Part shown: positions 6,760 through 13,360 of the stretch, one piece after another
Numbering within the stretch: position 1 is the stretch's first letter
Layout: each line of letters opens with the position of its first letter
Origin: JAYKHL01 sp035284865
GTDB lineage: Bacteria; Cyanobacteriota; Sericytochromatia; S15B-MN24; JAQBPE01
Direction: 5' to 3'
NCBI GenBank assembly: GCA_035284865.1
Contig: JAYKHL010000051.1
Location: 1 to 16,550, forward strand
DNA length: 16,550 nucleotides
Position numbers and translations under genes: made by a program
Notes under the pieces: generated by a model
What the model was told of the DNA's origin: nothing
The model's input: only the letters and a program-made list of their open reading frames with translations
Database searches by the model: none

Positions 6760-7227
6760 GTGACCCAAGCTGCCCCTTCCTGGTCTGCCCTGGTGTCTTG
6801 GGTGGAATGGGCCCTGTGGGCTGTCGTGGTTGGCATCGTGCTGACCCGGTGTGTGTTGCCGTCGGTCGGTGAGGCGCCGCGACCGACGTTGGAGCGGGTG
6901 CGGGTGACCACCGACGGGCGGCCGCTGCTGGTGGCGTTCGACGGTTCTCGCTGACCGGCGTGTCTGGCCATGGGTCCCGTGGTCTCCCTCCTCGAACGAC
7001 GCTACGCGGGCCGCGTGACGGTTCGACGTTATGTCTTGGACCGTCTCGTGCCGGGGTCGCCGGAGCACCTGACGGCCTATGGCCTGGCCGAGGCAGTGGG
7101 CCTGTCGCGCACGCCCACTTACCTCGTCGTTGCGCCGGACGGCCGCGTGCGTGCGGTGTTCACCGGGGCGACCGGCTGGCTGTCGCTGTCCACCGCCCTG
7201 GAGGCGGTGGGGGCGGCGGCCCCTTGA
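6760..7227 (+). CDS. Membrane-anchored thioredoxin-fold selenoprotein (in-frame UGA at the U-x-x-C site)
   Basis: Two open stretches, 6760-6954 and 6970-7227, are in the same frame and are joined by one TGA at 6952-6954. Read through, they give 155 aa. Residues 10-33 are one hydrophobic segment (SWVEWALWAVVVGIVL), which should anchor the protein with its domain outside the cytoplasm. Residues 48-63 form the first strands (VRVTTDGRPLLVAFDGS). Then follow R64, U65 (the TGA), P66, A67 and C68, exactly where thioredoxins have CxxC. Next are the helix 'MGPVVSLLERRYAGRVTV', the cis-Pro P119 in SRTPTYLVV, and PDGRVRAVFTGATG, all in thioredoxin order. The true stop is also TGA (7225-7227) and overlaps the tRNA-Gly promoter. 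A SECIS-like hairpin follows the internal TGA. A nonsense mutation is the main alternative. No sel genes are in the window. Confidence 0.78.
6952..6984 (+). promoter_or_regulatory. Candidate bacterial SECIS element with its UGA
   Basis: The UGA at 6952-6954 is followed by 11 nt and then a 7-bp stem, GGCCATG (6966-6972) with CGTGGTC (6978-6984), containing two G-U pairs. The apical loop is GGTCC (6973-6977). The loop begins 19 nt after the UGA, inside the 16-37 nt range known for bacterial SECIS elements. It has G at its first two positions and closely resembles the GGUCU loop of E. coli fdhF that SelB recognises. Confidence 0.68.
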
Positions 7228-7253
7228 CGCTGCCCCGGGCTGCCCCCTACAAT
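7224..7253 (+). promoter_or_regulatory. Sigma70-type promoter of the tRNA-Gly gene
   Basis: TTGACG (7224-7229), an 18-bp spacer and TACAAT (7248-7253). The -35 box overlaps the TGA stop (7225-7227) of the selenoprotein gene. The expected start near 7260 leaves a 5' leader of only about 7 nt before the tRNA. Confidence 0.65.
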
Positions 7254-7266
7254 ACGGACCAGCCCC

Positions 7267-7337
7267 GCCGGTGTGTTGTAATGGTAGCAAACGAGCTTCC
7301 CAAGCTTGGGGCGTGGGTTCGATTCCCATCACCGGCT
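7267..7337 (+). tRNA. tRNA-Gly (CCC)
   Basis: Acceptor GCCGGTG (7267-7273) pairs with CACCGGC (7330-7336). The anticodon stem is CGAGC/GCTTG with loop TTCCCAA, so the anticodon is CCC at 7299-7301. The T arm is GTGGG-TTCGATT-CCCAT. The discriminator is T73, as usual for bacterial tRNA-Gly. CCA is not encoded. Confidence 0.93.
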
Positions 7338-7342
7338 CTTCC

Positions 7343-7396
7343 GAGGCCGTCTCGCCTCCGCTCTCCAGTGAGCGTCGCGAGCGGCCTCTTTGCTTT
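7343..7396 (+). terminator. Probable terminator of the tRNA-Gly gene
   Basis: GAGGCCG-T-CTCGC (7343-7355) pairs with GCGAG-CGGCCTC (7377-7388), with one bulged T and a 21-nt loop, then TTTGCTTT. The stem is strong, but the T-run is interrupted and less typical than the one after the initiator tRNA. Confidence 0.65.
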
Positions 7397-7423
7397 CCCC
7401 CCGTTCGCGGAAGGATCACCACC

Positions 7424-7699
7424 GTGCAGTTCGACATGCTCAACCTCGGCACCGAGGAAACCCTGGCTCGCTACACCCTCGGTCGTGCCGAGTGTGAGCT
7501 GCTGATGGAGGCGGCGAGCGCCCTGCGGGAGGCGCGCTTCCCCGGGTTGCTCGACAAGCTGCCTCGTCACTTCGGCGACGAGGAGCTGGTGGAAGCGGTG
7601 GGCGCTGAGGCTGCGGAGCAGGTGGTGGCGCTGATCGAGCTTGAAGGCGCCTTTCACCACGCGCTGCACATGTTCCCCGGCGGGCACGCCCACGACTGA
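7424..7699 (+). CDS. Hypothetical 91-aa acidic helical protein
   Basis: The GTG at 7424 has AAGG 9 nt upstream; an ATG at 7436 is a possible alternative. The protein is Leu/Glu/Ala-rich and soluble, without Cys pairs useful for metal or redox work beyond a single Cys. It looks entirely helical (ETLARYTLGRAECELLMEAA, then FGDEELVEAVGAEAAEQVVA) and ends in a His-containing tail (HHALHMFPGGHAHD). I do not recognise a family. It starts after the tRNA-Gly terminator and ends 7 bp before the FUSC-like gene, so the two probably form an operon. Confidence 0.6.
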   Translation: MQFDMLNLGTEETLARYTLGRAECELLMEAASALREARFPGLLDKLPRHFGDEELVEAVGAEAAEQVVALIELEGAFHHALHMFPGGHAHD

Positions 7700-7706
7700 A
7701 CGCCGG

Positions 7707-8780
7707 GTGCTTGCCACCGGTCCGGCTGCGGGCCGTGCCCACCTGGTGCTGGTCTCGGCCAAGTTCGGCGCCGCCGCCGGGGTGGCTGCATGGGTCGGCA
7801 CCCGCTGGATGCCCGAGGACGTCATTTCGGTCATCTTTATCGCGCTCCTGTGCACCCGCCCCTCCGTCACGGGGGTGCTTCGGGACGCGCGGGAACAGGT
7901 CCTCGCCAGCTTGCTCGGCACCGGATTGGTGGTCGCCTCGCTGGCCGCGCTCGGGCCCGGGCCTGGGGGCTTTGCACTGGCTGCGGCGCTGGGGTGGGGG
8001 ATCGGCACCTGGCTGGGCTGCAGCGCGAGCGGCCTGGTCATCATCCTGTTCTCGGTGGCGTACATGGGGCTGCCTGGTGGGGCTCCCTGGTTGGAGCGGG
8101 CCTGGTTGCGGGAGGCCTCGCTGGTGCTGGGTGTCGGGGTGGCGCTTGCTGTGAACCTCGTGGCGGCGCCCCTGCTGGCCCGGGTGAACATGGCGGTTCG
8201 GCTACAGGGCAGCCTGGCGGAGGTGAGGCTGCTTCTGGCGAGGCTCGCTGAGGCCGTCGCGGCCGGCGATCGGGCTGCCGTCCAGCGCACCTTTGACCGC
8301 TTCGACGGGACCTTCGGGGCGCTGAGCGCGAGCCGGCAGGAGCTGGCTGACCTCAGCCGGGATGCAGCGCTGCTGCCGTGGTGGTGGGGGGGGGCGTCCG
8401 GGGCTGTGTCGGCCATCGAGGAGCTGGAGCAGGTCGTCCACCACGTTCAGGATGCCGCGGGGGCGGCCCGGGCCCTGCTGGCCGTGCCGCCCCAGGACGT
8501 GGAGCCGGAGGACCCGATGTTGCTCGAGACCTGTGTGGCCTCTCTGAGAGCCGGGGTCGAGGCCCTCGAGGCGGTGGAGGCTGGACGCTGTGGGGTTGCG
8601 GCGGATCTGGGCCGGCAGACGGTGCACCGGCTGCGCGAGCTGGACACCCGGCTCGCCGCGCCCGCGGCCGTTGATGCCCGGCTCGGACCACGGCTGTGGG
8701 TGCTGGTCTCACTGGCTGCGACCTTGGGCCACGTTGCACGGGCGGCGGAAAGGCTGGCTGAGGCCCAGCAGCAGACCTGA
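7707..8780 (+). CDS. FUSC / aromatic-acid-exporter-like membrane protein
   Basis: Encodes 357 aa from the GTG at 7707; the frame is open from a TTG at 7641 inside the previous gene, but residues before 7707 look out of frame with coding sense. The first half holds about six membrane segments: AKFGAAAGVAAWVGTRW, VISVIFIALLC, VLASLLGTGLVVASLAAL, FALAAALGWGIGTWLGC, LVIILFSVAYMGL and VLGVGVALAVNLVAA. 'TRPSVTGVLRDAREQVLASL' between segments 2 and 3 is the FUSC-type short cytoplasmic helix before the next pass. The second half is a soluble helical domain. FUSC proteins include AaeB-type effluxers of aromatic carboxylates, but many are uncharacterised; length fits a single N-terminal module. A run of nine G (8386-8394) lies in codons for Trp-Gly-Gly-Ala, and a slip there would truncate the protein. 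Substrate is unknown. Confidence 0.7.
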   Translation: MLATGPAAGRAHLVLVSAKFGAAAGVAAWVGTRWMPEDVISVIFIALLCTRPSVTGVLRDAREQVLASLLGTGLVVASLAALGPGPGGFALAAALGWGIGTWLGCSASGLVIILFSVAYMGLPGGAPWLERAWLREASLVLGVGVALAVNLVAAPLLARVNMAVRLQGSLAEVRLLLARLAEAVAAGDRAAVQRTFDRFDGTFGALSASRQELADLSRDAALLPWWWGGASGAVSAIEELEQVVHHVQDAAGAARALLAVPPQDVEPEDPMLLETCVASLRAGVEALEAVEAGRCGVAADLGRQTVHRLRELDTRLAAPAAVDARLGPRLWVLVSLAATLGHVARAAERLAEAQQQT

Positions 8781-8855
8781 CGGGGGCGTGCCCGCGCTTC
8801 CCGTCGCCGCGTTTGATTGGCGCCCGCTCGTGGCATGGGTAGGAGGGCGTCGCCC

Positions 8856-8882
8856 GTGCTCCTGGTCCCACGCGCTGCATGA
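8856..8882 (+). CDS. Possible 8-aa leader ORF coupled to the DUF2723 gene
   Basis: GTG at 8856 to TGA at 8880-8882 encodes MLLVPRAA. AGGAGGG (8841-8847) sits 8 nt upstream, the best Shine-Dalgarno in this gap, and no usable start for the large gene has one. The stop overlaps the ATG at 8879 as ATGA. The same frame also opens at the ATG at 8835. This is only a candidate. Confidence 0.3.
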   Translation: MLLVPRAA

Positions 8883-10435
8883 CTGAGCCCGTTCATCCTG
8901 ACCCTGTCGGCTCGCTGCCGCCTCCCTGTTCGGCCCGCCGTGAGCCGATGACCCGAGCGCGCTGGGCCGCCGGCTGGCTGGCCCCGCTGGCGCTGGGGGC
9001 GGTGCTGACGCTCGTCTATGTGGCCACGCTGCTCCCGGCCACCGGGGTGTTCGGGGACACCTCGCTCTACCAGTTCCAGGGCCCGCTGCTCGGGCTCAAC
9101 CTTACAGGTTACCCCCAGTACACGCTGGCGACGTTCCTGTTTGGCTGGCTGTGGCCGGCGGGCTCTCTGGCCTGGCGTGTCTCCCTGTTCTCGGCCGTGT
9201 GTGCGGTGGGGGCCTGCCTGGTGGTGTATGCCCTGTTGCGGCGCCTGGCCGTGGGGCGCGGGCTGGCCGGCCTCTCGGCGCTGACCTTCGGCCTCAGCCT
9301 GACCTTCTGGTCCCAGGCCGTCATCGCCGAGGTGTATGCCCTGAACGCGCTCTGGGTGGCCGTGGTGCTGCTCGCCTGGCTGCGCTGGGCCGAGCAGCCG
9401 GACGAGGGCCGGCTGTTCGACGCGGGGCTGGCGTATGCGTTCTCGTTCGGCAACCACCTCACGATGGTGACGCTGGCCCCGGCGCTGGCCTTCTTGCTCT
9501 GGCACCGGGCGCCCCAGGGGATGCTGCTGCGCGGGCGAACGTGGCTGGGGCTGGCTTGCTGCGCCGTGATCGGCCTGGCTCAGTACGCCTACGTCTTCTG
9601 GCGGACGCTGGACCCTGAGACGGCCTACCTCAGCCTGGTCTGTGACGACCCGGCCACCTTCTTTCGGGCCGTGACGGGCGGGGGCACCGAGCTGCAAGGG
9701 TTGATGGTCGCCCACCCCTGGCAGCGCGTGGTGTTCGGCGAGGGCTGGGGCTACGTGAAGCACCTGCTGCGGGAGTTCTACGTGCTGCCCATGGCGTTGA
9801 TCGCGTGGGGCGCAGGGGTGCGGCCCGGGTGGCGTGCGGCCTTCCTCGCCCTCGCCTTCCTCGGCGAGCTTTTCTTTGCCCTGAACTATGCCATCCCGGA
9901 CATTCGCTTCTATTACATCCCCACCTTCCTCATCGCCACCGTGTGGCTCGGGTTGGGGGCGCAGGACCTGCTCGGGCGGTGGCCCGCGCTCAGCCGGGGG
10001 TGGTGGTGGCTCGGGCTGCTACCGGCGGCGATGCTCGTGGGCAACTTCGCCCCCAATGATCGCTCACGGGACGACGCGATGGACCGTCGGGTCCAGGCAA
10101 CGCTGGCCGCGGTGGGGGGCAACGCCCTGATCGTCACCCCCGAGTACACCGAGACGATGGCCTTCACCTACCACCTGCTTGCGGAGGGCTGGCAGGCCCG
10201 CAACATCTGGCGCTGGGACTCCGGGGCGGGCTTTCGGCAGGACGTGAGGCCGGTGGTGATGTACCTGCAGCGGGGCGCGCCGCTGCAGGTGCCGCAGCAG
10301 CGCCGCGTGGTGCCCGCTGGGCTGGCGGTGTACTGCACCTCCGCCGATCAGGTGGCGGCCTTCGCCAGCCTTGGGGTGCGGTGCGAGCGGGTGGCGCCTG
10401 ACGTGTGGCGGGTCGGGCGCTGGGCGAAGCCTTGA
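8879..10435 (+). CDS. DUF2723 (TMEM260-like) polytopic membrane protein
   Basis: Encodes 518 aa with roughly ten to twelve membrane segments followed by a soluble domain of about 120 residues. The N-terminal third follows the DUF2723 (PF11028) plan: first segment, then GDTSLYQFQG with the acidic loop residue, 'GYPQYTLATFLFGWLW' (family: PPGYPLYT), AWRVSLFSAVCA, and 'TFWSQAVIAEVYALNALWVA', which is nearly invariant. The family is GT-C-like; the human homologue TMEM260 is an O-mannosyltransferase, so protein or lipid glycosylation at the membrane is plausible but not shown. The start is uncertain: the ATG at 8879 lacks its own Shine-Dalgarno but overlaps the stop of a short leader ORF, and the ATG at 8948 also lacks one and begins right at the first membrane segment. 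It converges with pfkA at an 8-bp gap. Confidence 0.88.
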   Translation: MTEPVHPDPVGSLPPPCSARREPMTRARWAAGWLAPLALGAVLTLVYVATLLPATGVFGDTSLYQFQGPLLGLNLTGYPQYTLATFLFGWLWPAGSLAWRVSLFSAVCAVGACLVVYALLRRLAVGRGLAGLSALTFGLSLTFWSQAVIAEVYALNALWVAVVLLAWLRWAEQPDEGRLFDAGLAYAFSFGNHLTMVTLAPALAFLLWHRAPQGMLLRGRTWLGLACCAVIGLAQYAYVFWRTLDPETAYLSLVCDDPATFFRAVTGGGTELQGLMVAHPWQRVVFGEGWGYVKHLLREFYVLPMALIAWGAGVRPGWRAAFLALAFLGELFFALNYAIPDIRFYYIPTFLIATVWLGLGAQDLLGRWPALSRGWWWLGLLPAAMLVGNFAPNDRSRDDAMDRRVQATLAAVGGNALIVTPEYTETMAFTYHLLAEGWQARNIWRWDSGAGFRQDVRPVVMYLQRGAPLQVPQQRRVVPAGLAVYCTSADQVAAFASLGVRCERVAPDVWRVGRWAKP

Positions 10436-10443
10436 GGCCTGCG

Positions 10444-11421
10444 TCAGAGCGTCGCCGTGCTCCGCGTCGCCAGGATAGACTCGAGTTCGTAGAGGCTCAC
10501 GTCGAGGCCTCGCTTCTGCCCGATGACCTCGTCGAGGCTCTGCACGGCCACCTGGCTGCCTGAGAGCCCGACCATGACGTTGGAGACGCCCGACAACAGC
10601 GCATCCACGGCCGAGGCCCCAAGACGCGTGGCGAGGATGCGATCGAACGCCGAGGGGCTGCCGCCACGCTGGATGTGCCCCAGCACCGTGACGCGGGTGT
10701 CGTAGCCCGTGCTGACGCGGAGCCGCTCGCCGACGTCGAACCCGTGTGCTGCGCCCTCGGCCACCACGACGATGGAGTGCTCCTTGCCCTGGTTCATGCC
10801 GCGGATGATCTTGTCCGAGACGAACTCGAGGTCATAGGGGATCTCCGGCACGATGACGAATTCCGCGCCGCCGGCCAGCCCGGACGCGAGCGCGATCCAG
10901 CCGGAGTCCCGTCCCATCACCTCGATGATGACGATGCGCTTGTGGCTGCTGGCCGTGTCGCGGATCTTGTTGATGGCGTCGATCACGGTGTTCAGGGCCG
11001 TGTCGTAGCCGATGGTGTAGTCCGTCCCGTAGATGTCGTTGTCGATCGTGCCGGGCACGCCCACGATCGCGATGCCCTGGCGCCCGAGCAGCTGGGCACC
11101 CCGAAAAGAGCCGTCGCCGCCGATCACCACGAGCCCCTCGATGCCACGGCGCCCGAGCTCGCGCATGGCCATCTCCTGGCCCTCGGGTGTGGGAAACTGC
11201 GTCGAGCGGGCCGTCTTCAAGATCGTGCCCCCCCGCTGGATGATGTTGCCGACGTCCTGATACTCCATCAGGCGCATCTGCCCCTTCAAGAGGCCGGTGT
11301 AGCCGTACTCGACCCCCCACACCTCACAGCCGGCGTGCAGGGCCTTCCGAACGGCTGCCCGGATGGCGGCGTTCATGCCGGGCGCATCGCCCCCGCTTGT
11401 CAGGACCGCGAGACGCTTCAT
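10444..11421 (-). CDS. pfkA: ATP-dependent 6-phosphofructokinase
   Basis: Encodes 325 aa, close to the 320 of E. coli PfkA. It phosphorylates fructose-6-phosphate to the 1,6-bisphosphate, the committed step of glycolysis. Visible motifs are 'TSGGDAPGMNAAIR' (8-21), GGDGS (101-105), PGTIDND (123-129, with catalytic D127), 'MGRDSGWIALASG' and GHIQRGGSPSAFDR. G104 and G124 are the residues that distinguish ATP-dependent from pyrophosphate-dependent enzymes, so the phosphate donor should be ATP. The ATG at 11421 is 1 nt after the accA stop, with GAGGG 5 nt upstream. It is therefore the last gene of the accD-accA-pfkA operon. The usual Bacillus-type partner pyk is absent: the DUF2723 gene converges 8 bp beyond the stop. 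Confidence 0.97.
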   Translation of the reverse strand: MKRLAVLTSGGDAPGMNAAIRAAVRKALHAGCEVWGVEYGYTGLLKGQMRLMEYQDVGNIIQRGGTILKTARSTQFPTPEGQEMAMRELGRRGIEGLVVIGGDGSFRGAQLLGRQGIAIVGVPGTIDNDIYGTDYTIGYDTALNTVIDAINKIRDTASSHKRIVIIEVMGRDSGWIALASGLAGGAEFVIVPEIPYDLEFVSDKIIRGMNQGKEHSIVVVAEGAAHGFDVGERLRVSTGYDTRVTVLGHIQRGGSPSAFDRILATRLGASAVDALLSGVSNVMVGLSGSQVAVQSLDEVIGQKRGLDVSLYELESILATRSTATL

Positions 11422-11422
11422 C

Positions 11423-12385
11423 TCAACCCTCTTGGTACCGGCCAAAGGCCCGGAACCGCGTGTAACGCTGGGACAGCAACTCATCCTCGGGGCGCTCGAG
11501 CACCTCGCCGAGGTGGCGTCGGACGGCCTCTCCAAGCCTCCGGGCCGCCTCCACAGCGTCCTGGTGGGCACCACCGAGGGGCTCCGCGATGACGTCATCC
11601 ACCACGCCGAGCCGCCGCAGATCGCTCGCGGAGATCTTCATCGCCGTTGCCGCCTCGTTGGCCTTGCTGGCGTCCTTCCAAAGGATGGCCGCGCATCCTT
11701 CGGGGCTGATCACCGAGTAGTAGGCGTGCTCCATGATAAGCACCCTGTCGGCCACGCCGAGTGCCAGCGCCCCCCCCGAGCCTCCCTCCCCGAGCACCAC
11801 GGCCACGCACGGCACGGGCAACTGGGCCATCTCGTAGATGGAGTGGGCAATCGCCCCCCCCTGGTTGTGCTCCTCCGCGGCGATGCCCGGGTATGCCCCG
11901 GGCGTGTCGATGAAGGTCACGAGGGGCATCCGGAAGCGAGCGGCGTGCCGCATCAGCCGGATCGCCTTGCGGTACCCTTCGGGCTGCGGCATGCCGAAGT
12001 TGCGCGCGATGTTGTCCTTCGTGTCGCGGCCTTTCTGGTGGCCGACGAACACGACCGGACGCCCCATGAAGCGCCCGATGCCACCGACCAGCGCCATGTC
12101 ATCCACACCCTGCCGGTCTCCCCGGAGTTCAACGAAGTCCTCCGCGATCGCGCCGATGTAGTCGAGGGTGGTGGGACGGCGTGGGTGGCGGGCGATCTGG
12201 ATGCGTTGCGCTGGCGTCAGGTTGTCGAAGATGCCCTGGCGCAGCTCTCTCGCGCGCTCCTCCAGGCGTTGGACCTCGCCGTCCAAGGTGATGCCATGCT
12301 CCGTGGCCATGCGCTTGAACTGTGCGATCTTGTCCTCGAGCTCCGTGAGCGGGCGCTCGAAATCCAGCTCGAAACGCTTAGCCAT
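11423..12385 (-). CDS. accA: Acetyl-CoA carboxylase carboxyltransferase subunit alpha
   Basis: Encodes 320 aa, standard length. With AccD it forms the carboxyltransferase that moves CO2 from carboxybiotin to acetyl-CoA, giving malonyl-CoA for fatty-acid synthesis in the cytoplasm. Landmarks are 'FERPLTELEDKI' at the N-terminus, 'IGAIAEDFVELRGDR', 'HQKGRDTKDNIARNFGMPQP', FIDTPGAYPG, 'LGEGGSGGALALGVADRVL' with the oxyanion glycines, and 'YYSVISPEGCAAILWKD'. The ATG at 12385 has AAGG upstream and overlaps the accD stop by 8 nt, so the two subunits are translationally coupled. The biotin carboxylase genes (accB, accC) are not in the window. Confidence 0.97.
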   Translation of the reverse strand: MAKRFELDFERPLTELEDKIAQFKRMATEHGITLDGEVQRLEERARELRQGIFDNLTPAQRIQIARHPRRPTTLDYIGAIAEDFVELRGDRQGVDDMALVGGIGRFMGRPVVFVGHQKGRDTKDNIARNFGMPQPEGYRKAIRLMRHAARFRMPLVTFIDTPGAYPGIAAEEHNQGGAIAHSIYEMAQLPVPCVAVVLGEGGSGGALALGVADRVLIMEHAYYSVISPEGCAAILWKDASKANEAATAMKISASDLRRLGVVDDVIAEPLGGAHQDAVEAARRLGEAVRRHLGEVLERPEDELLSQRYTRFRAFGRYQEG

Positions 12386-13274
12386 GCGGCCGCACCTTGT
12401 CTTCCGTGGGAACGTCCGCCCGCGCGTGCAGCCGCAAGAGGCGGCCAAGCTCGGCCTTCAGCCGGGGCCGCGGGACGATCATGTCAATGAGGCCGTGCCG
12501 CAGCAGGGACTCCGCAGTCTGGAAGTCTGCCGGGGGCTTCTGGCGGATCGTCTGCTCGATCACGCGGCGGCCCGCGAAGCCAATGAGAGCCCCTGGCTCC
12601 GACACGATGATGTCTGCGAGGGAGGGGAAGCTTGCCGTCACGCCGCCCGTGGTCGGATCCGCCATCACGGCGACGTAGACCTGCCGAACCCGATGGAATT
12701 GCTGCAAGGCCGCCGTGGTCTTTGCCATCTGCATCAAGGAGAGGGTGCCCTCCTGCATCCGCGCCCCTCCCGAAGCCGTCACCGTCACGAGGGGCAGACG
12801 CTCGTCCGCGGCACGCTCGATCAGCCGGGCGATCTTCTCGCCCACCACGGAGCCCATCGAGCCCCCCATGAAGTAGAAGTTCATCACACCGAGGGCCACG
12901 CGCACGCCATCCAGGGTGGCGAGACCGGTGATCACCCCCTCCTCAGGCCCCTGCTTGGCGTAGGCGTCCTTGAGGCGCTCGGCGTAGCGCCGCGTGTCGA
13001 CAAAGGCGAGCGGATCCGTGGACCGCAGATGGGCGTCCATCGCCACGAAAGACCCCTCGTCCGCCAGTTGCTCGATGCGCTCGCGGGCGTCGAGCCGGAA
13101 GTGAAACCCACAGCGAGGGCACACCTGCAGGTTGCCGGCCAGGTCCTTGGTGAACAGGGCTTCGGCGCAGGCCGCGCACTTCGTCCACAGGCCGTCCGGG
13201 ATGTCACGACGAAACGTGGCGCCCTTGACTTCTGCGCGGGCGCTGCGGGCTGTGAACCAGTCTTTGAGAGTCAT
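12378..13274 (-). CDS. accD: Acetyl-CoA carboxylase carboxyltransferase subunit beta
   Basis: Encodes 298 aa. The N-terminal four-Cys zinc ribbon is intact: C33, C36, C52 and C55 in KCAACAEALF and QVCPRCGFHF. The crotonase-like body shows 'FYFMGGSMGSVVGEKI', 'VTVTASGGARMQEGTLSLMQ' and DPTTGGVTASF, the acyl-CoA-binding and oxyanion regions. It pairs with the AccA encoded directly downstream. The ATG at 13274 has no clear Shine-Dalgarno. An extended -10 element lies about 38 nt upstream, so it has its own promoter in addition to any readthrough from the thiolase gene 86 bp upstream. Confidence 0.97.
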   Translation of the reverse strand: MTLKDWFTARSARAEVKGATFRRDIPDGLWTKCAACAEALFTKDLAGNLQVCPRCGFHFRLDARERIEQLADEGSFVAMDAHLRSTDPLAFVDTRRYAERLKDAYAKQGPEEGVITGLATLDGVRVALGVMNFYFMGGSMGSVVGEKIARLIERAADERLPLVTVTASGGARMQEGTLSLMQMAKTTAALQQFHRVRQVYVAVMADPTTGGVTASFPSLADIIVSEPGALIGFAGRRVIEQTIRQKPPADFQTAESLLRHGLIDMIVPRPRLKAELGRLLRLHARADVPTEDKVRPHG

Positions 13275-13311
13275 ACAGTGCTACGGAAGGAGCGGAGGCC
13301 CGGGCCTGCGT

Positions 13312-13317
13312 ATTGTA
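13312..13317 (-). promoter_or_regulatory. Possible extended -10 promoter for accD-accA-pfkA
   Basis: On the minus strand TGGTACAAT gives TACAAT (13317-13312) preceded by TGG, an extended -10. The -35 region is poor. The predicted start near 13305 gives a leader of about 30 nt. Confidence 0.4.
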
Positions 13318-13360
13318 CCACAGCCAGGCGTGGCCCCACTCCGGGCCCAGCGGGCCCGCG

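Noticed and set aside
6952..6954. UGA read as Trp or Gly through a changed genetic code
   Set aside because: TGA ends GH1, FUSC-like, DUF2723, accA, thiolase and the Sec gene itself, so UGA is a regular stop here.
6970..7227. Independent 85-aa gene starting at the ATG at 6970
   Set aside because: No ribosome site precedes it, it would lack the first strands and half the active site of the thioredoxin fold, and the same frame upstream supplies exactly those parts.
6566..7266. tRNA-Sec (selC) or sel genes near the selenoprotein
   Set aside because: No long-variable-arm cloverleaf with TCA anticodon and no SelA, SelB or SelD motifs found in the window; they must lie elsewhere if the Sec call is right.
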